From NCBI RefSeq assembly GCF_000729995.1, contig NZ_JNFG01000198.1, positions 1-64,000 of the forward strand: DNA of 64,000 nucleotides. Direction: 5' to 3'. Origin of the DNA: Caballeronia sordidicola (GTDB lineage Bacteria > Pseudomonadota > Gammaproteobacteria > Burkholderiales > Burkholderiaceae). The notes below the pieces were generated by a model, which did not search any database, had not been told where the DNA came from, and was given only the letters and a program-made list of their open reading frames with translations. This document shows, piece by piece, positions 27,657 through 36,334 of the stretch; the first letter of the stretch is position 1; every line of letters starts with the position of its first letter. Made by a program: the position numbers and the translations under genes.

Positions 27657-28553
27657 TTATTGTTTTGATTCAGCCATACACAGCCGCAACGCCTCATCCC
27701 ACTCAGGCGCTTTCACACCAAACGTCGCAAAAAGCTTGTCGCTCGACATCTGGGAGTTCGCGGGCCGCGCGGCCGGCGTTGGATAAGAAGCAGCCGGAAT
27801 CGGCTTGACCGTGGGCTTTTTCTCGAGCGTCGAGTTATCGAAGATGGCTTGCGCAAACCCATGCCAAGACGTCGCGCCCGAAGCCGTTAGGTGATACACC
27901 CCCGAGCTCTGCTTCCACCAATCACCAGAACCACCCACCGCTTGCGCCAGCACATTCGACGTCAACGTCGCGATCGTATTCGACCACGTCGGCGCGCCGA
28001 TCTGATCTGCTACCACGCTCAGTTCTTCCCGTTCCGCGCCCAGACGCAACATAGTCAGAAGGAAGTTCTTTCCGCGCGTCCCATACACCCAGCTCGTGCG
28101 GAAAATCAGATGATCACAACCCGAAGCAGCAATCGCCTGCTCGCCAGCGAGCTTGCTCTTGCCGTAGACGTTCTGCGGATTGACGACATCGCCTTCGACA
28201 TAAGCACCGTCTTTCGTACCATCGAAAACGTAATCGGTCGAGTAGTGAATCAGTGCCGCGCCCAGCTTCTTGGCCTCTTCCGCCATGACGCCCGGCGCTT
28301 CGGCGTTCGCACGCATGCAGGCATCGGCGTCGGATTCAGCTTTATCGACGGCCGTGTATGCCGCAGGATTCACGATCAACGTGGGCTTCACATCCCGAAC
28401 AACTTGTCTCACCTGATCGAGATCACCAAGATCAAGCCGGCCGCGATCCAGCACCACAACGCGACCCAGTCCTTGCAAACTTCGCTCGAGTTCAAAGCCG
28501 ACCTGGCCGTTCACGCCAGTCAGCAGAATTGTTGCTTGTTCACGCGTCGTCAT
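27657..28553 (-). CDS. rfbD: dTDP-4-dehydrorhamnose reductase
   Basis: NADPH-dependent reductase (RmlD) that completes dTDP-L-rhamnose. The 298-residue protein opens with ILLTGVNGQVGFELERSL (Rossmann motif) and has the YSTDYVFDG segment and YGKSKLAGE (catalytic YxxxK). It ends 43 bases before hldA and begins 10 bases after rfbC. Confidence 0.95.
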   Translation of the reverse strand: MTTREQATILLTGVNGQVGFELERSLQGLGRVVVLDRGRLDLGDLDQVRQVVRDVKPTLIVNPAAYTAVDKAESDADACMRANAEAPGVMAEEAKKLGAALIHYSTDYVFDGTKDGAYVEGDVVNPQNVYGKSKLAGEQAIAASGCDHLIFRTSWVYGTRGKNFLLTMLRLGAEREELSVVADQIGAPTWSNTIATLTSNVLAQAVGGSGDWWKQSSGVYHLTASGATSWHGFAQAIFDNSTLEKKPTVKPIPAASYPTPAARPANSQMSSDKLFATFGVKAPEWDEALRLCMAESKQ

Positions 28554-28563
28554 TCAACCACCC

Positions 28564-29115
28564 TCACGCGAAATGATCGGCTTCCGCCAACCGCTTGCCT
28601 GCCGCATCCTTCGCCGCCAGCAACGGCTCGAAATCGATCGGCCATTCAATCCCGATCTCCGGATCGTTCCACACGATGCTGCGTTCATACGCCTGGTACC
28701 AGTAGTCGGTGGTCTTATACAAAAACTGAGCCGACTCCGATAACACGACGAATCCGTGCGCAAAGCCCGGGGGCACCCACAGCTGCCGGTGGTTCTCTTC
28801 CGACAGATTCACGCCCACCCAATTGCCGAAGTTCGGCGAGCTCTTACGGATATCGACGGCGACATCAAATACTTCACCTTCAACCACGCGCACGAGCTTC
28901 CCCTGCGCGTGCTCGATCTGATAATGAAGTCCGCGCAACACGCCGCGTGCCGAGCGCGAATGATTGTCCTGCACGAATTCAACGCTCGCCTCAACTTGCT
29001 CGGAGAACTCACGGCCGTTGAAGCTCTCGTAGAAGTAGCCGCGTGCATCACCGAACACCCTCGGCTCGATAATCTTGACTTCGGGCAGCGCCGTAGCAGT
29101 TACCTGGATGGCCAT
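28564..29115 (-). CDS. rfbC: dTDP-4-dehydrorhamnose 3,5-epimerase
   Basis: Cupin-fold epimerase RmlC, third enzyme of dTDP-L-rhamnose synthesis. The 183-residue length and the motifs FGDARGYFYESFN, QDNHSRSARGVLRGLHYQ (with the catalytic His) and VPPGFAHGFVVLSE are characteristic. I start it at MAIQVTATALPE (29115); a longer frame upstream lies within rfbA and has no family similarity. It overlaps the rfbA end by 16 bases. Confidence 0.95.
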   Translation of the reverse strand: MAIQVTATALPEVKIIEPRVFGDARGYFYESFNGREFSEQVEASVEFVQDNHSRSARGVLRGLHYQIEHAQGKLVRVVEGEVFDVAVDIRKSSPNFGNWVGVNLSEENHRQLWVPPGFAHGFVVLSESAQFLYKTTDYWYQAYERSIVWNDPEIGIEWPIDFEPLLAAKDAAGKRLAEADHFA

Positions 29116-29993
29116 GCGACTTGGTCCGTAGGAAGGTTGAGCAAATATTGGCCGTACGCGTTCTTCGACAACGGCTTGGCAAGCTTGAGCAGCTGCTCGT
29201 CGTCGATCCATGCACGCCGGTAGGCAATCTCTTCCGGGCATGCCACGACCAACCCCTGACGTTTCTGCAAAGTGGCAATGAATGTCGCCGCTTCGATCAG
29301 CGAATCGTGCGTGCCAGTGTCGAGCCAAGCAAAACCGCGCCCCATGATCTCGACATCAAGCTTTTGCTGGTCAAGATAGCGCGAGTTGACGTCAGTGATT
29401 TCAAGCTCTCCGCGCGGCGACGGCTTGATGTCGCCAGCAATATCGCAGACGGTGTTGTCGTAGAAATACAGACCCGTCACCGCATAGTTCGAACGCGGCT
29501 TGGCGGGCTTTTCCTCAATCGACAACGCGCGAAATTTCTTGTCGAACTCGACCACGCCGTAACGCTCCGGATCGTGCACGTGGTAAGCGAAAACGGTTGC
29601 ACCGTCGGCGCGCGAATCCGCACTTTCCAACTGCTTGCCCAGATCGTGGCCGTAGAAAATGTTGTCGCCCAAGATCAGCGCCGACGGATCATTGCCAATA
29701 AATTCCTTGCCAATGATAAACGCCTGCGCAAGGCCGTCGGGCGACGGCTGCACCGCGTACTGTATGTTCATCCCCCACTGGCTGCCATCGCCGAGCATGG
29801 TCTCGAAACGCGGCGTGTCCTGCGGCGTCGAGATGATAAGGACGTCCCGAATGCCCGCGATCATCAGCGTCGACAGTGGGTAGTAGATCATCGGCTTGTC
29901 GTACACGGGAAGCAATTGCTTCGATACAACATGCGTAATGGGATATAGCCGCGTGCCCGAGCCGCCGGCGAGAATAATGCCTTTTCGCGCCAT
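29100..29993 (-). CDS. rfbA: Glucose-1-phosphate thymidylyltransferase
   Basis: RmlA makes dTDP-glucose from dTTP and glucose 1-phosphate, the entry step of the rhamnose pathway. The 297-residue protein begins with the nucleotide-binding signature GIILAGGSGTRLYPITHVVS and contains KQLLPVYDKPMIYYPLS and ALILGDNIFYG, all typical. The start at 29993 is chosen because a 72-residue upstream extension runs back into rfbB in another frame. It lies 28 bases after rfbB. Confidence 0.95.
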   Translation of the reverse strand: MARKGIILAGGSGTRLYPITHVVSKQLLPVYDKPMIYYPLSTLMIAGIRDVLIISTPQDTPRFETMLGDGSQWGMNIQYAVQPSPDGLAQAFIIGKEFIGNDPSALILGDNIFYGHDLGKQLESADSRADGATVFAYHVHDPERYGVVEFDKKFRALSIEEKPAKPRSNYAVTGLYFYDNTVCDIAGDIKPSPRGELEITDVNSRYLDQQKLDVEIMGRGFAWLDTGTHDSLIEAATFIATLQKRQGLVVACPEEIAYRRAWIDDEQLLKLAKPLSKNAYGQYLLNLPTDQVAWPSR

Positions 29994-30021
29994 CTTTAGT
30001 CCTTGTAGTTGCGTTCCAGCG

Positions 30022-31083
30022 TTACGTGCGCTGCGTGTAGTTCGTGTCGACCCACTTCCGGTACTCGCCCGAAGCGACTTCATCGGACCACACCTGGTTG
30101 TCGAGATACCATTGAACCGTCTTGGCCAGACCTGTCTCGAAGGTCTCTGCCGGCTTCCAGCCGAGTTCGCGTTCAAGCTTTCGCGCGTCGATTGCATAAC
30201 GGCGATCATGGCCCGGGCGATCGGTCACGTAAGTGATCTGGTCGCGATATGACCCGCTCGCCTTCGGTTTCAGCCGGTCGAGCAAGTCGCACAGGGTATG
30301 CACGACGTCGAGATTCTTCTTCTCGTTCCAGCCGCCAACGTTGTACGTCTCGCCGGGTTTGCCGCGCTGGAGAACCTCGCGGATTGCGCTGCAATGGTCG
30401 CCAACATATAGCCAGTCACGTACGTTCTGACCATCGCCATAGACGGGCAGCGGCTTGCCGGCAAGCGCGTTCGCAATCATCAGCGGAATCAGCTTTTCCG
30501 GGAACTGATAGGGGCCGTAGTTATTCGAACAATTCGTGGTGAGCGTCTGCAAGCCGTACGTATGGTGGTACGCACGAACCAGATGGTCCGACCCGGCCTT
30601 CGTCGCGGCATACGGGCTGTTCGGCGCATACGGCGTGGTCTCGGAAAACTGCGGGTCAGTGCTCGACAACGAGCCGTACACTTCATCGGTAGACACATGC
30701 AGGAACCGGAACTGGGCTCGACCCTCATCGCTCAACGTTTGCAGATACGAACGGACCGCTTCGAGCAGCGTGAAGGTTCCGACCATATTCGTTTGCACGA
30801 AGTCCGCTGGACCATGAATCGACCGGTCAACGTGACTTTCCGCCGCAAAATGCAGCACTGCACGCGGCGCGTGCTGCTTCAGCAACGCATCGAGCGCCGC
30901 TCTGTCGCAAATGTCGACCTGAGCAAAGACATGCCCCGGGTTGTCCCGCAACGACTGAAGCGTCTGGAGATTACCGGCATACGTGAGCTTGTCTACATTT
31001 AAAACCGGCTCGTCCGACGTACGCAGCCAGTCAAGAATGAAATTGGCTCCGATAAAGCCAGCGCCGCCCGTAACTAATATCAT
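30022..31083 (-). CDS. rfbB: dTDP-glucose 4,6-dehydratase
   Basis: RmlB removes water from dTDP-glucose to give the 4-keto-6-deoxy sugar. The 353-residue short-chain-dehydrogenase family protein starts ILVTGGAGFIGANFILDWL and has HFAAESHVDRSIHGP, the catalytic STDEVYGSL and YAATKAGSDHLV (YxxxK). It is the first gene of the long minus-strand rfb-hld-wzm-wzt transcript; the promoter should lie in the 31084-31300 region. Confidence 0.95.
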   Translation of the reverse strand: MILVTGGAGFIGANFILDWLRTSDEPVLNVDKLTYAGNLQTLQSLRDNPGHVFAQVDICDRAALDALLKQHAPRAVLHFAAESHVDRSIHGPADFVQTNMVGTFTLLEAVRSYLQTLSDEGRAQFRFLHVSTDEVYGSLSSTDPQFSETTPYAPNSPYAATKAGSDHLVRAYHHTYGLQTLTTNCSNNYGPYQFPEKLIPLMIANALAGKPLPVYGDGQNVRDWLYVGDHCSAIREVLQRGKPGETYNVGGWNEKKNLDVVHTLCDLLDRLKPKASGSYRDQITYVTDRPGHDRRYAIDARKLERELGWKPAETFETGLAKTVQWYLDNQVWSDEVASGEYRKWVDTNYTQRT

Positions 31084-31752
31084 TGAATTTATTCAGAAAA
31101 GTTGATTATCAATATTAAGGTTGCCGCGACCACAGCCGGTAAAAGTCAAGCCTCAAACGGTGCGGATCTCCTCAAAGATCGCTGTGCACCGCGTCGCAGT
31201 CGGTAGGCAACACGATATCACAGCGGACCTCGCTAAATGCCTGACGTATGCTGGGCAAGGGACAAGAACCTCTTTCCGGCCGTTTGTGCGCTCGAATTTC
31301 GACGTTGTTCGTCCAGCCGGCGTTCGTGCAAGCGTAACGCAAGCCGTCATTCGCTCCGGCGGTCTGGACCCTGTGCGAAGCTCGCGGCCGATCGATGAAA
31401 TATGTAAAAAAGACTCTTACGTGCTAGATACAAAATCCACTCAAACGTCGAATCACAAGATAATCGCCGTCTATCAAAAATTACTTGAAGTAGTGAAGCG
31501 ATTTAGGTACACGGCTATGACTAGGCACGGACGCAATTATTGCGCCCGATCTGCACGAAAAATGAGCAGGTTGAACAAAGGGGAAGTTTGCGGACGACTA
31601 GAAGTGAAGGAGAATTACGCTGGCTCGGACTACGGTGACAACAGGGACCCGAAGAAGGGACCCGAGGACGCCGAAGACCCTGAAATCGACTTGTTCCAGG
31701 GCCCGTCGGGATCGACGCGGCGGCGAAACGCGCCGCGTCGTGCATCTGCTGC
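31084..31752. other. Intergenic region between gmd and rfbB
   Basis: 669 bases without a convincing gene. The part next to rfbB should hold the promoter of the rhamnose-heptose operon; an AT-rich stretch is present at 31084-31120. A strong hairpin lies just downstream of gmd at 31713-31740. A plus-strand frame of 211 codons crosses the region but is not protein-like. Confidence 0.5.
31713..31740 (-). terminator. GC-rich hairpin downstream of gmd
   Basis: CGACGCGGCG (31713-31722) pairs perfectly with CGCCGCGTCG (31731-31740) around an 8-base loop, 12 bases after the gmd stop codon on the minus strand. The position suits a terminator, but no T-tract follows on that strand. Confidence 0.5.
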
Positions 31753-32787
31753 TTAGAACAAGAATCCCGTCTTATTGCGTTGCAAATCTTCGTCGACCAT
31801 CATCTTGCATAGCTGCTCGAGCGTCGTTTTAGGTTCCCAACCCAGCTTCTCTCTTGCCTTCGACGGATCGCCAATCAAGAGTTCCACCTCGGCCGGTCGA
31901 TGAAATTTCGGGTTCACCCGGACCAGTACCTTGCCGCTGCTTGCGTCGACGCCCTCTTCCTTCACTCCCGCTCCACGCCAGCTCAGTTCGACGTCGACGG
32001 CCTTGAACGCCATCGTCACGAAGTCACGAACGGTTTCGGTACGATTGGTGGCAAGTACAAAGGTGTCAGGCTCGGTCGCCTGCAACATCCGGTACATGCC
32101 ATCCACGTATTCCTTCGCGAAACCCCAGTCGCGTTTTGCGTCCAGGTTTCCCAGTTCGAGCACGTCAAGCAAGCCAAGCGACAACTTGGCGACTGAATCC
32201 GTGATCTTGCGCGTCACGAACTCCCGGCCCCGCAGCGGTGACTCGTGATTAAACAGAATGCCGCTGGAACCGAAGATGTTGTAGGACTCACGATAGTTGA
32301 TCGTGATCCAGTGGGCGTACAACTTGGCTACTCCGTAGGGACTACGCGGATAGAACGGCGTGTCTTCCTTCTGCGGAATGGCCTGAACCTTGCCGAACAT
32401 TTCGGACGTCGAAGCCTGATAAAAACGAATAGACCGGTCGACCGTGCGAATGGCTTCCAACACATTCAACGCGCCTATGCCCGTGATTTCGGCCGTCGTG
32501 GCAGGCTGTTCGAACGACACGCCCACGAAGCTTTGCGCCGCGAGGTTGTAAATCTCCTGCGGCTTGGCCTTCTCGATCAGGCGAATGGACGCGCCCAGGT
32601 CGGTCAGGTCGTGCTCGACCAGATTGAGCTTCGGATGATTCAAGAGCCCCAGATCATTCATTCTCCAAAAGTTGACCGAGCTCGTGCGCCTGTAGGTGCC
32701 GTGAACGTCATAACCCTTTTCAAGCAACAACTGCGTGAGATATGCCCCGTCTTGTCCGGTAACGCCCGTGATCACTGCGCTCGTCAA
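31753..32787 (-). CDS. gmd: GDP-mannose 4,6-dehydratase
   Basis: Converts GDP-D-mannose to GDP-4-keto-6-deoxy-D-mannose, precursor of GDP-D-rhamnose or GDP-L-fucose. The 344-residue protein shows ITGVTGQDGAYLTQLLLEKGYDVHG-type N-terminal motifs, QASTSEMFGK (catalytic S/T) and YGVAKLYAHW (YxxxK). It stands apart from the rfb genes with its own upstream region. The reductase (Rmd or Fcl) that would finish the pathway is not in this window. Confidence 0.93.
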   Translation of the reverse strand: MTSAVITGVTGQDGAYLTQLLLEKGYDVHGTYRRTSSVNFWRMNDLGLLNHPKLNLVEHDLTDLGASIRLIEKAKPQEIYNLAAQSFVGVSFEQPATTAEITGIGALNVLEAIRTVDRSIRFYQASTSEMFGKVQAIPQKEDTPFYPRSPYGVAKLYAHWITINYRESYNIFGSSGILFNHESPLRGREFVTRKITDSVAKLSLGLLDVLELGNLDAKRDWGFAKEYVDGMYRMLQATEPDTFVLATNRTETVRDFVTMAFKAVDVELSWRGAGVKEEGVDASSGKVLVRVNPKFHRPAEVELLIGDPSKAREKLGWEPKTTLEQLCKMMVDEDLQRNKTGFLF

Positions 32788-33361
32788 TTTTAGCTCCTTT
32801 GTGTAGATCTATCGCGCCACCTATCGATGCGCGAAATGGGGAGAACCCTAAACAATGTGATGAATTGTGTCCGACCCGTCTCGATGCTTATTCGCCAAAG
32901 TAAGAAGCGAAGAGGCTTATGTAAATCCGTGGAATTACAATCCGATAATCACCCGTGCGGATCGGCTTTGACAGCGGCACGTCCCGCAAAGAGCGGCCAG
33001 CGGTTCAGAGGGTCCGATTGTAAAGAACGAAAAATCGATAAAAAATGACTGCGTACAGACATCTTGCGTTTTCGCAGGCCCCTTGTTGTCAAAAAATATT
33101 CAATATCAAAAAAATTAGTTGACAGCGTTAAATCGCGTTTTTCAGCTCTCCAGGGACGGCGAAGCGCCCGTTCGCCGCAGCTCGGCCAAGCCGCGGCGCA
33201 GGAAGCTGGAAGCCATATCGAAGGTTGTCAGTTAATATGCGCGATGGATCAGACGCTTCTCAGGCAGGCCTCACCGAGCAGGCCTGAATACCGCCGGCCC
33301 CTTCGCCGGCAATGCCCGCGTGGCGCCCACCCATCTTTTTTGTAGCCGATTGCCCTCCTTT
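32788..33361. other. Divergent intergenic region gmd / apaH
   Basis: 574 bases between divergent starts, so promoters for both genes are expected. A TTGACA hexamer is present at 33119-33124 on the plus strand, without a clear -10 box at the right spacing. No gene or repeat is recognised. Confidence 0.45.
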
Positions 33362-34216
33362 ATGTTTCTTTCACCTGCCCTACACCCAATTCCCCTCGCC
33401 TTCGGTGATATCCAGGGTTGCCGCCAAGAGTTCCAGCGCCTGCTGACCAAGGCCGCGCCGAGCGAAACAACGCCACTCTGGTTCGCGGGTGACATCATCA
33501 ATCGCGGTCCGGACTCGCTTGGCACGTTGCGCGACCTGATCGCCCTGGGGGACCGCGCAGTCACTATCCTCGGTAATCATGACTTGCACTTGCTGTCCGT
33601 ATCAGCGGGAATTCGGAAGTCAAAAAAAGGCGACACCATCGATGACATCCTGACCGCCCCCGACGCCGCCGATCTTCTCGACTGGATCCGGCATCGTCCA
33701 ATCGCGCATTTCGATCAGGGCATGTTGATGGTTCATGCGGGCGTGTTGCCGCAATGGGATGTCGCATTGACGCTGGAACTAGCCGATGAATTCCAGCGGG
33801 CGCTGCGTGCGCCGAACTGGAAGGAGACGCTGGCGAGCCTGTACGGCAACGAGCCGAATCGATGGAAACCCAAGCTCAAGGGCAGCGACCGGTTGCGCCT
33901 CGTATGCAATGCGTTGACCCGCATGCGCTTCTGTTCCGCCGACGGCGTGATGGATTTCTCGTCAAGCGCAGGTGTGGATTCAGCGCCTCCAGGCTTCATG
34001 CCCTGGTTCGACCTGCCGTCGCGCGGTACCGCGGATGTCACGGTCGTGTTCGGCCATTGGGCTGCGCTCGGCCTGATCATCCGCGATAACATCATCGGCC
34101 TTGATTCAGGCTGCGTGTGGGGCGCAGAGCTGACGGCAGTGCGGTTGGCAAGCAGTCCGGCCGAGCGCACGGTAACGCAGGTGGAATGCTCGAACTGCCG
34201 CGCAACGATGGAATGA
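33362..34216 (+). CDS. apaH: Bis(5'-nucleosyl)-tetraphosphatase, symmetrical
   Basis: Hydrolyses Ap4A to two ADP and so limits dinucleoside polyphosphates made under stress. The 284-residue metallophosphatase has the classic signature: FGDIQGC (GDxxG-type), WFAGDIINRGPDS (GDxxxRG) and ILGNHDLHLL (GNHD), and FGHWAALG near the C-terminus. I start at MFLSPALH (33362), where family similarity begins; the upstream in-frame start at 33320 adds 14 unrelated residues. The stop lies four bases from the convergent plsC-like gene. Confidence 0.93.
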   Translation: MFLSPALHPIPLAFGDIQGCRQEFQRLLTKAAPSETTPLWFAGDIINRGPDSLGTLRDLIALGDRAVTILGNHDLHLLSVSAGIRKSKKGDTIDDILTAPDAADLLDWIRHRPIAHFDQGMLMVHAGVLPQWDVALTLELADEFQRALRAPNWKETLASLYGNEPNRWKPKLKGSDRLRLVCNALTRMRFCSADGVMDFSSSAGVDSAPPGFMPWFDLPSRGTADVTVVFGHWAALGLIIRDNIIGLDSGCVWGAELTAVRLASSPAERTVTQVECSNCRATME

Positions 34217-34220
34217 ACGT

Positions 34221-35030
34221 TCAATCCGGCGGCGCCACCGCTTCGAACTCGGCAACCGCGCCCGCATCATCGCTAACAACCGCCACCGGCGCCCTCAACC
34301 CCGCCTGCATCCGCCGCAACGCCCCCTCCACCGCCGCTTGCGCTTGCTTAGCCAGCACGCGCCGGTCCGCACCCGGCTCGATCGCATCGCAGACGTAAAG
34401 ATGCGCTGTGAGCGGCGTATCGCGGAGCATGGCGTTCAGCGTGAACGCGAGCGTCATGTCATCGATATAAGCCGGTGCTTCCGACTGCCGTCCGTTCGCA
34501 TCTTCGTACATCAGGCAGATCGGTTGCACCGGACGAGACGCCGACACAGCAGCCTGAAACATGTTGGAGTGAAACGGCAGCAAGTTGTGCCCAAGCGACG
34601 TCGTCCCTTCCGGAAACACGCACATCAGTTCACCGCGCACGAGCCGATCCGACAGCTCATGCATGATGCGTTTCGCATCGCTACGTTTTTCACGTTGAAG
34701 AAAGATCGTGTCGAGCTGCTGCGCGAGCCAGCCGACCAGCGGCCAGCCGCGAACCTCAGCCTTCGAGACAAACGGCGTCGGCCGCCATGCGTTGACCACG
34801 TAGATATCGATCCAGGACACGTGGTTGCCGACCACGAGCGCGCCGCTATCGAGCCGCGCCTGATCGTTGTGCACGACAAGCTTCATCCCGCAACGGCGCA
34901 ACATTTCAATCGACCAGCGGCGATTCAGCTCCATGCGCACCTGCGGCGTCGCGTTGGGAAAACGCGTGGCCACAGTCCACATCCCGTGAAGCAGATGCCC
35001 AAAAATCCGTGCTTTGCGGAAAGTGAACAT
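34221..35030 (-). CDS. 1-acyl-sn-glycerol-3-phosphate acyltransferase family protein
   Basis: PlsC-like acyltransferase of 269 residues that probably acylates lysophosphatidic acid or another lysophospholipid at the inner membrane. VVGNHVSWIDIYV near 65 carries the NHxxxxD catalytic motif, FLQREKRSDAKRI the substrate-binding arginine block and VFPEGTTSLG near 138 the third motif. In related genomes this gene is usually the last of the pyrimidine operon; here the TnpB element separates it from pyrC. No clear new promoter is visible. Confidence 0.88.
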   Translation of the reverse strand: MFTFRKARIFGHLLHGMWTVATRFPNATPQVRMELNRRWSIEMLRRCGMKLVVHNDQARLDSGALVVGNHVSWIDIYVVNAWRPTPFVSKAEVRGWPLVGWLAQQLDTIFLQREKRSDAKRIMHELSDRLVRGELMCVFPEGTTSLGHNLLPFHSNMFQAAVSASRPVQPICLMYEDANGRQSEAPAYIDDMTLAFTLNAMLRDTPLTAHLYVCDAIEPGADRRVLAKQAQAAVEGALRRMQAGLRAPVAVVSDDAGAVAEFEAVAPPD

Positions 35031-35077
35031 GGTCAGAACCTGTCGGCGTGCTTCACCAGACTTGCTCCGGGAAAAAG

Positions 35078-35093
35078 CCGCCCTTCAGGGCGG
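35078..35093 (+). repeat. Left-end hairpin of the TnpB element
   Basis: A perfect 7-bp stem CCGCCCT/AGGGCGG with a 2-base loop. Subterminal hairpins of this kind are what TnpA recognises on single-stranded DNA in IS200/IS605 elements. Confidence 0.6.
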
Positions 35094-35156
35094 GGAGTAC
35101 AAGGAGCGCGATGCGCGAGCATTGCATTCCGCGCTTGAGCTCGGTATGGTGTGTGC

Positions 35157-35288
35157 ATGAAGCGCACACACACTTTTATCCCTGAGCCGACCATCGAGCG
35201 GCTCAAGGAACTCTCGGAAAAGACGGGCCTTTCGGTGGCCGAGTTGATCCGTCGCGCCATTGACGAATACCTGAAGCGCCAGAAATGA
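35157..35288 (+). CDS. 43-residue ribbon-helix-helix protein coupled to TnpB
   Basis: A short gene starting with ATG at 35157 and encoding MKRTHTFIPEPTIERLKELS followed by GLSVAELIRRAIDEYLKR. The short beta-strand, the amphipathic helix and the SVAELIRRAIDEYL second helix form a complete ribbon-helix-helix (CopG/Arc-type) DNA-binding unit. Its stop codon overlaps the tnpB start as ATGA, so the two are translated together. As a dimeric DNA-binding protein it may repress the element's promoter or bind its ends. A short hydrophilic protein with no membrane part. The sequence pattern is clear; the role is inference. Confidence 0.75.
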   Translation: MKRTHTFIPEPTIERLKELSEKTGLSVAELIRRAIDEYLKRQK

Positions 35289-36334
35289 TTAAGGTCTATC
35301 GCTACCGTGTGAAGTCCCTCAGCGGACTCCTTAACAAGCAAGCGCGGGCGGTGAACTTCGTCTGGAATTTTTGCAATGACACGCAGAAACATGCACTGAA
35401 GTGGCGGAAGAAGTGGCCGACAGGTTTTGACTTGAATGTCCTCACGACTGGATCCAGTAAGGAGCTGGGCATCCACTCCGGCACGATCAATGCCGTTTGC
35501 GAGCAATACGGCAAGTCGCGCCAACAATTCAAGCGGCCGTTTCTGCGATATCGAGGCAGGCGTTCGCTTGGGTGGGTTCCGATGAAAGGCCGTGACCTGA
35601 AGCGTAAGGGCGACTCCTTTCGGTTCGCTGGAAACACCTTTCGAGTGTTCAATTCCCGCGACCTGCCTGATGGCAAGGTCAAAGACGGGACGTGCTTTGC
35701 GCAAGATTCTCGTAGCAACTGGTTCTTGAACATAGTTATCGAAATTCCTGACACTCAGGCCCGATCCATTCAGTCCGGTGTCGGCATTGATCTTGGCCTC
35801 AAAGACTTCGCCACGCTTTCTACTGGCGAGAAAATCGCCAATCCGCGCCACTTCCGCGAGCTTGAGGAAAGGCTTGCAAAGGCACAACGGGCTAGAAAAA
35901 AACGCCTCGCCGTGAACCTTCACAAGAAGGTCAAAAACGCACGTGCCGATTTTCTTCACAAACTCTCGCATCGCATCGTGCGAGAGTTTGATTACATCGC
36001 TGTTGGCAACGTCGACAGCAGCGGACTCGCCAAGACCAAGATGGCGAAGTCCGTCAACGATGCCGCTTGGTCGTCCTTCCGAGACATGCTCAAGTTCAAA
36101 GCGATTGCGCACGGGGCTATGGTCGAAGAAGTGAGCGAACGGTTTACCTCCCAAACCTGCTCGAGTTGCGGCACATTGCCCAACTCGCGGCCGAAAGGTA
36201 TCGCAGGGCTTGGAATAAGGCATTGGATGTGCAGTAATTGCAGTGCGGTCCATGATCGTGATGTGAATGCTGCATTAAATATCCTTGCCCGCTCGGGACA
36301 TCGAGCGCCTGCAGAGGGAATCCCCGTCCATTAG
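35285..36334 (+). CDS. tnpB: TnpB RNA-guided nuclease with rearranged RuvC site
   Basis: A 349-residue TnpB-family protein. These proteins cut DNA beside a short motif under guidance of an omega-RNA copied from the element's 3' end. RuvC-I Asp is Asp169 (GVGIDLGLKDFA) and RuvC-III Asp is Asp326 (HDRDVNAALNI). The zinc ribbon uses CSSC (292-295) and CSNC (316-319). The position of the canonical RuvC-II Glu is Gly241 (YIAVGNVDSSGL); a Glu at 285 (EEVSERFTSQ), 44 residues later, could replace it, as reported for Fanzor and a subset of TnpBs. The start overlaps the ribbon-helix-helix stop. The C-terminus reaches the right-end hairpin, so the omega-RNA region should overlap the gene's 3' end. Confidence 0.88.
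   Translation: MIKVYRYRVKSLSGLLNKQARAVNFVWNFCNDTQKHALKWRKKWPTGFDLNVLTTGSSKELGIHSGTINAVCEQYGKSRQQFKRPFLRYRGRRSLGWVPMKGRDLKRKGDSFRFAGNTFRVFNSRDLPDGKVKDGTCFAQDSRSNWFLNIVIEIPDTQARSIQSGVGIDLGLKDFATLSTGEKIANPRHFRELEERLAKAQRARKKRLAVNLHKKVKNARADFLHKLSHRIVREFDYIAVGNVDSSGLAKTKMAKSVNDAAWSSFRDMLKFKAIAHGAMVEEVSERFTSQTCSSCGTLPNSRPKGIAGLGIRHWMCSNCSAVHDRDVNAALNILARSGHRAPAEGIPVH

Noticed and set aside
31121..31756. 211-codon plus-strand frame between rfbB and gmd
   Set aside because: Composition is not protein-like, there is no motif, and it runs over the hairpin downstream of gmd into the gmd stop region.
35033..36253. 406-codon frame antisense to tnpB
   Set aside because: It is the reverse of a clearly conserved TnpB with RuvC and zinc-ribbon motifs; no family resemblance of its own.
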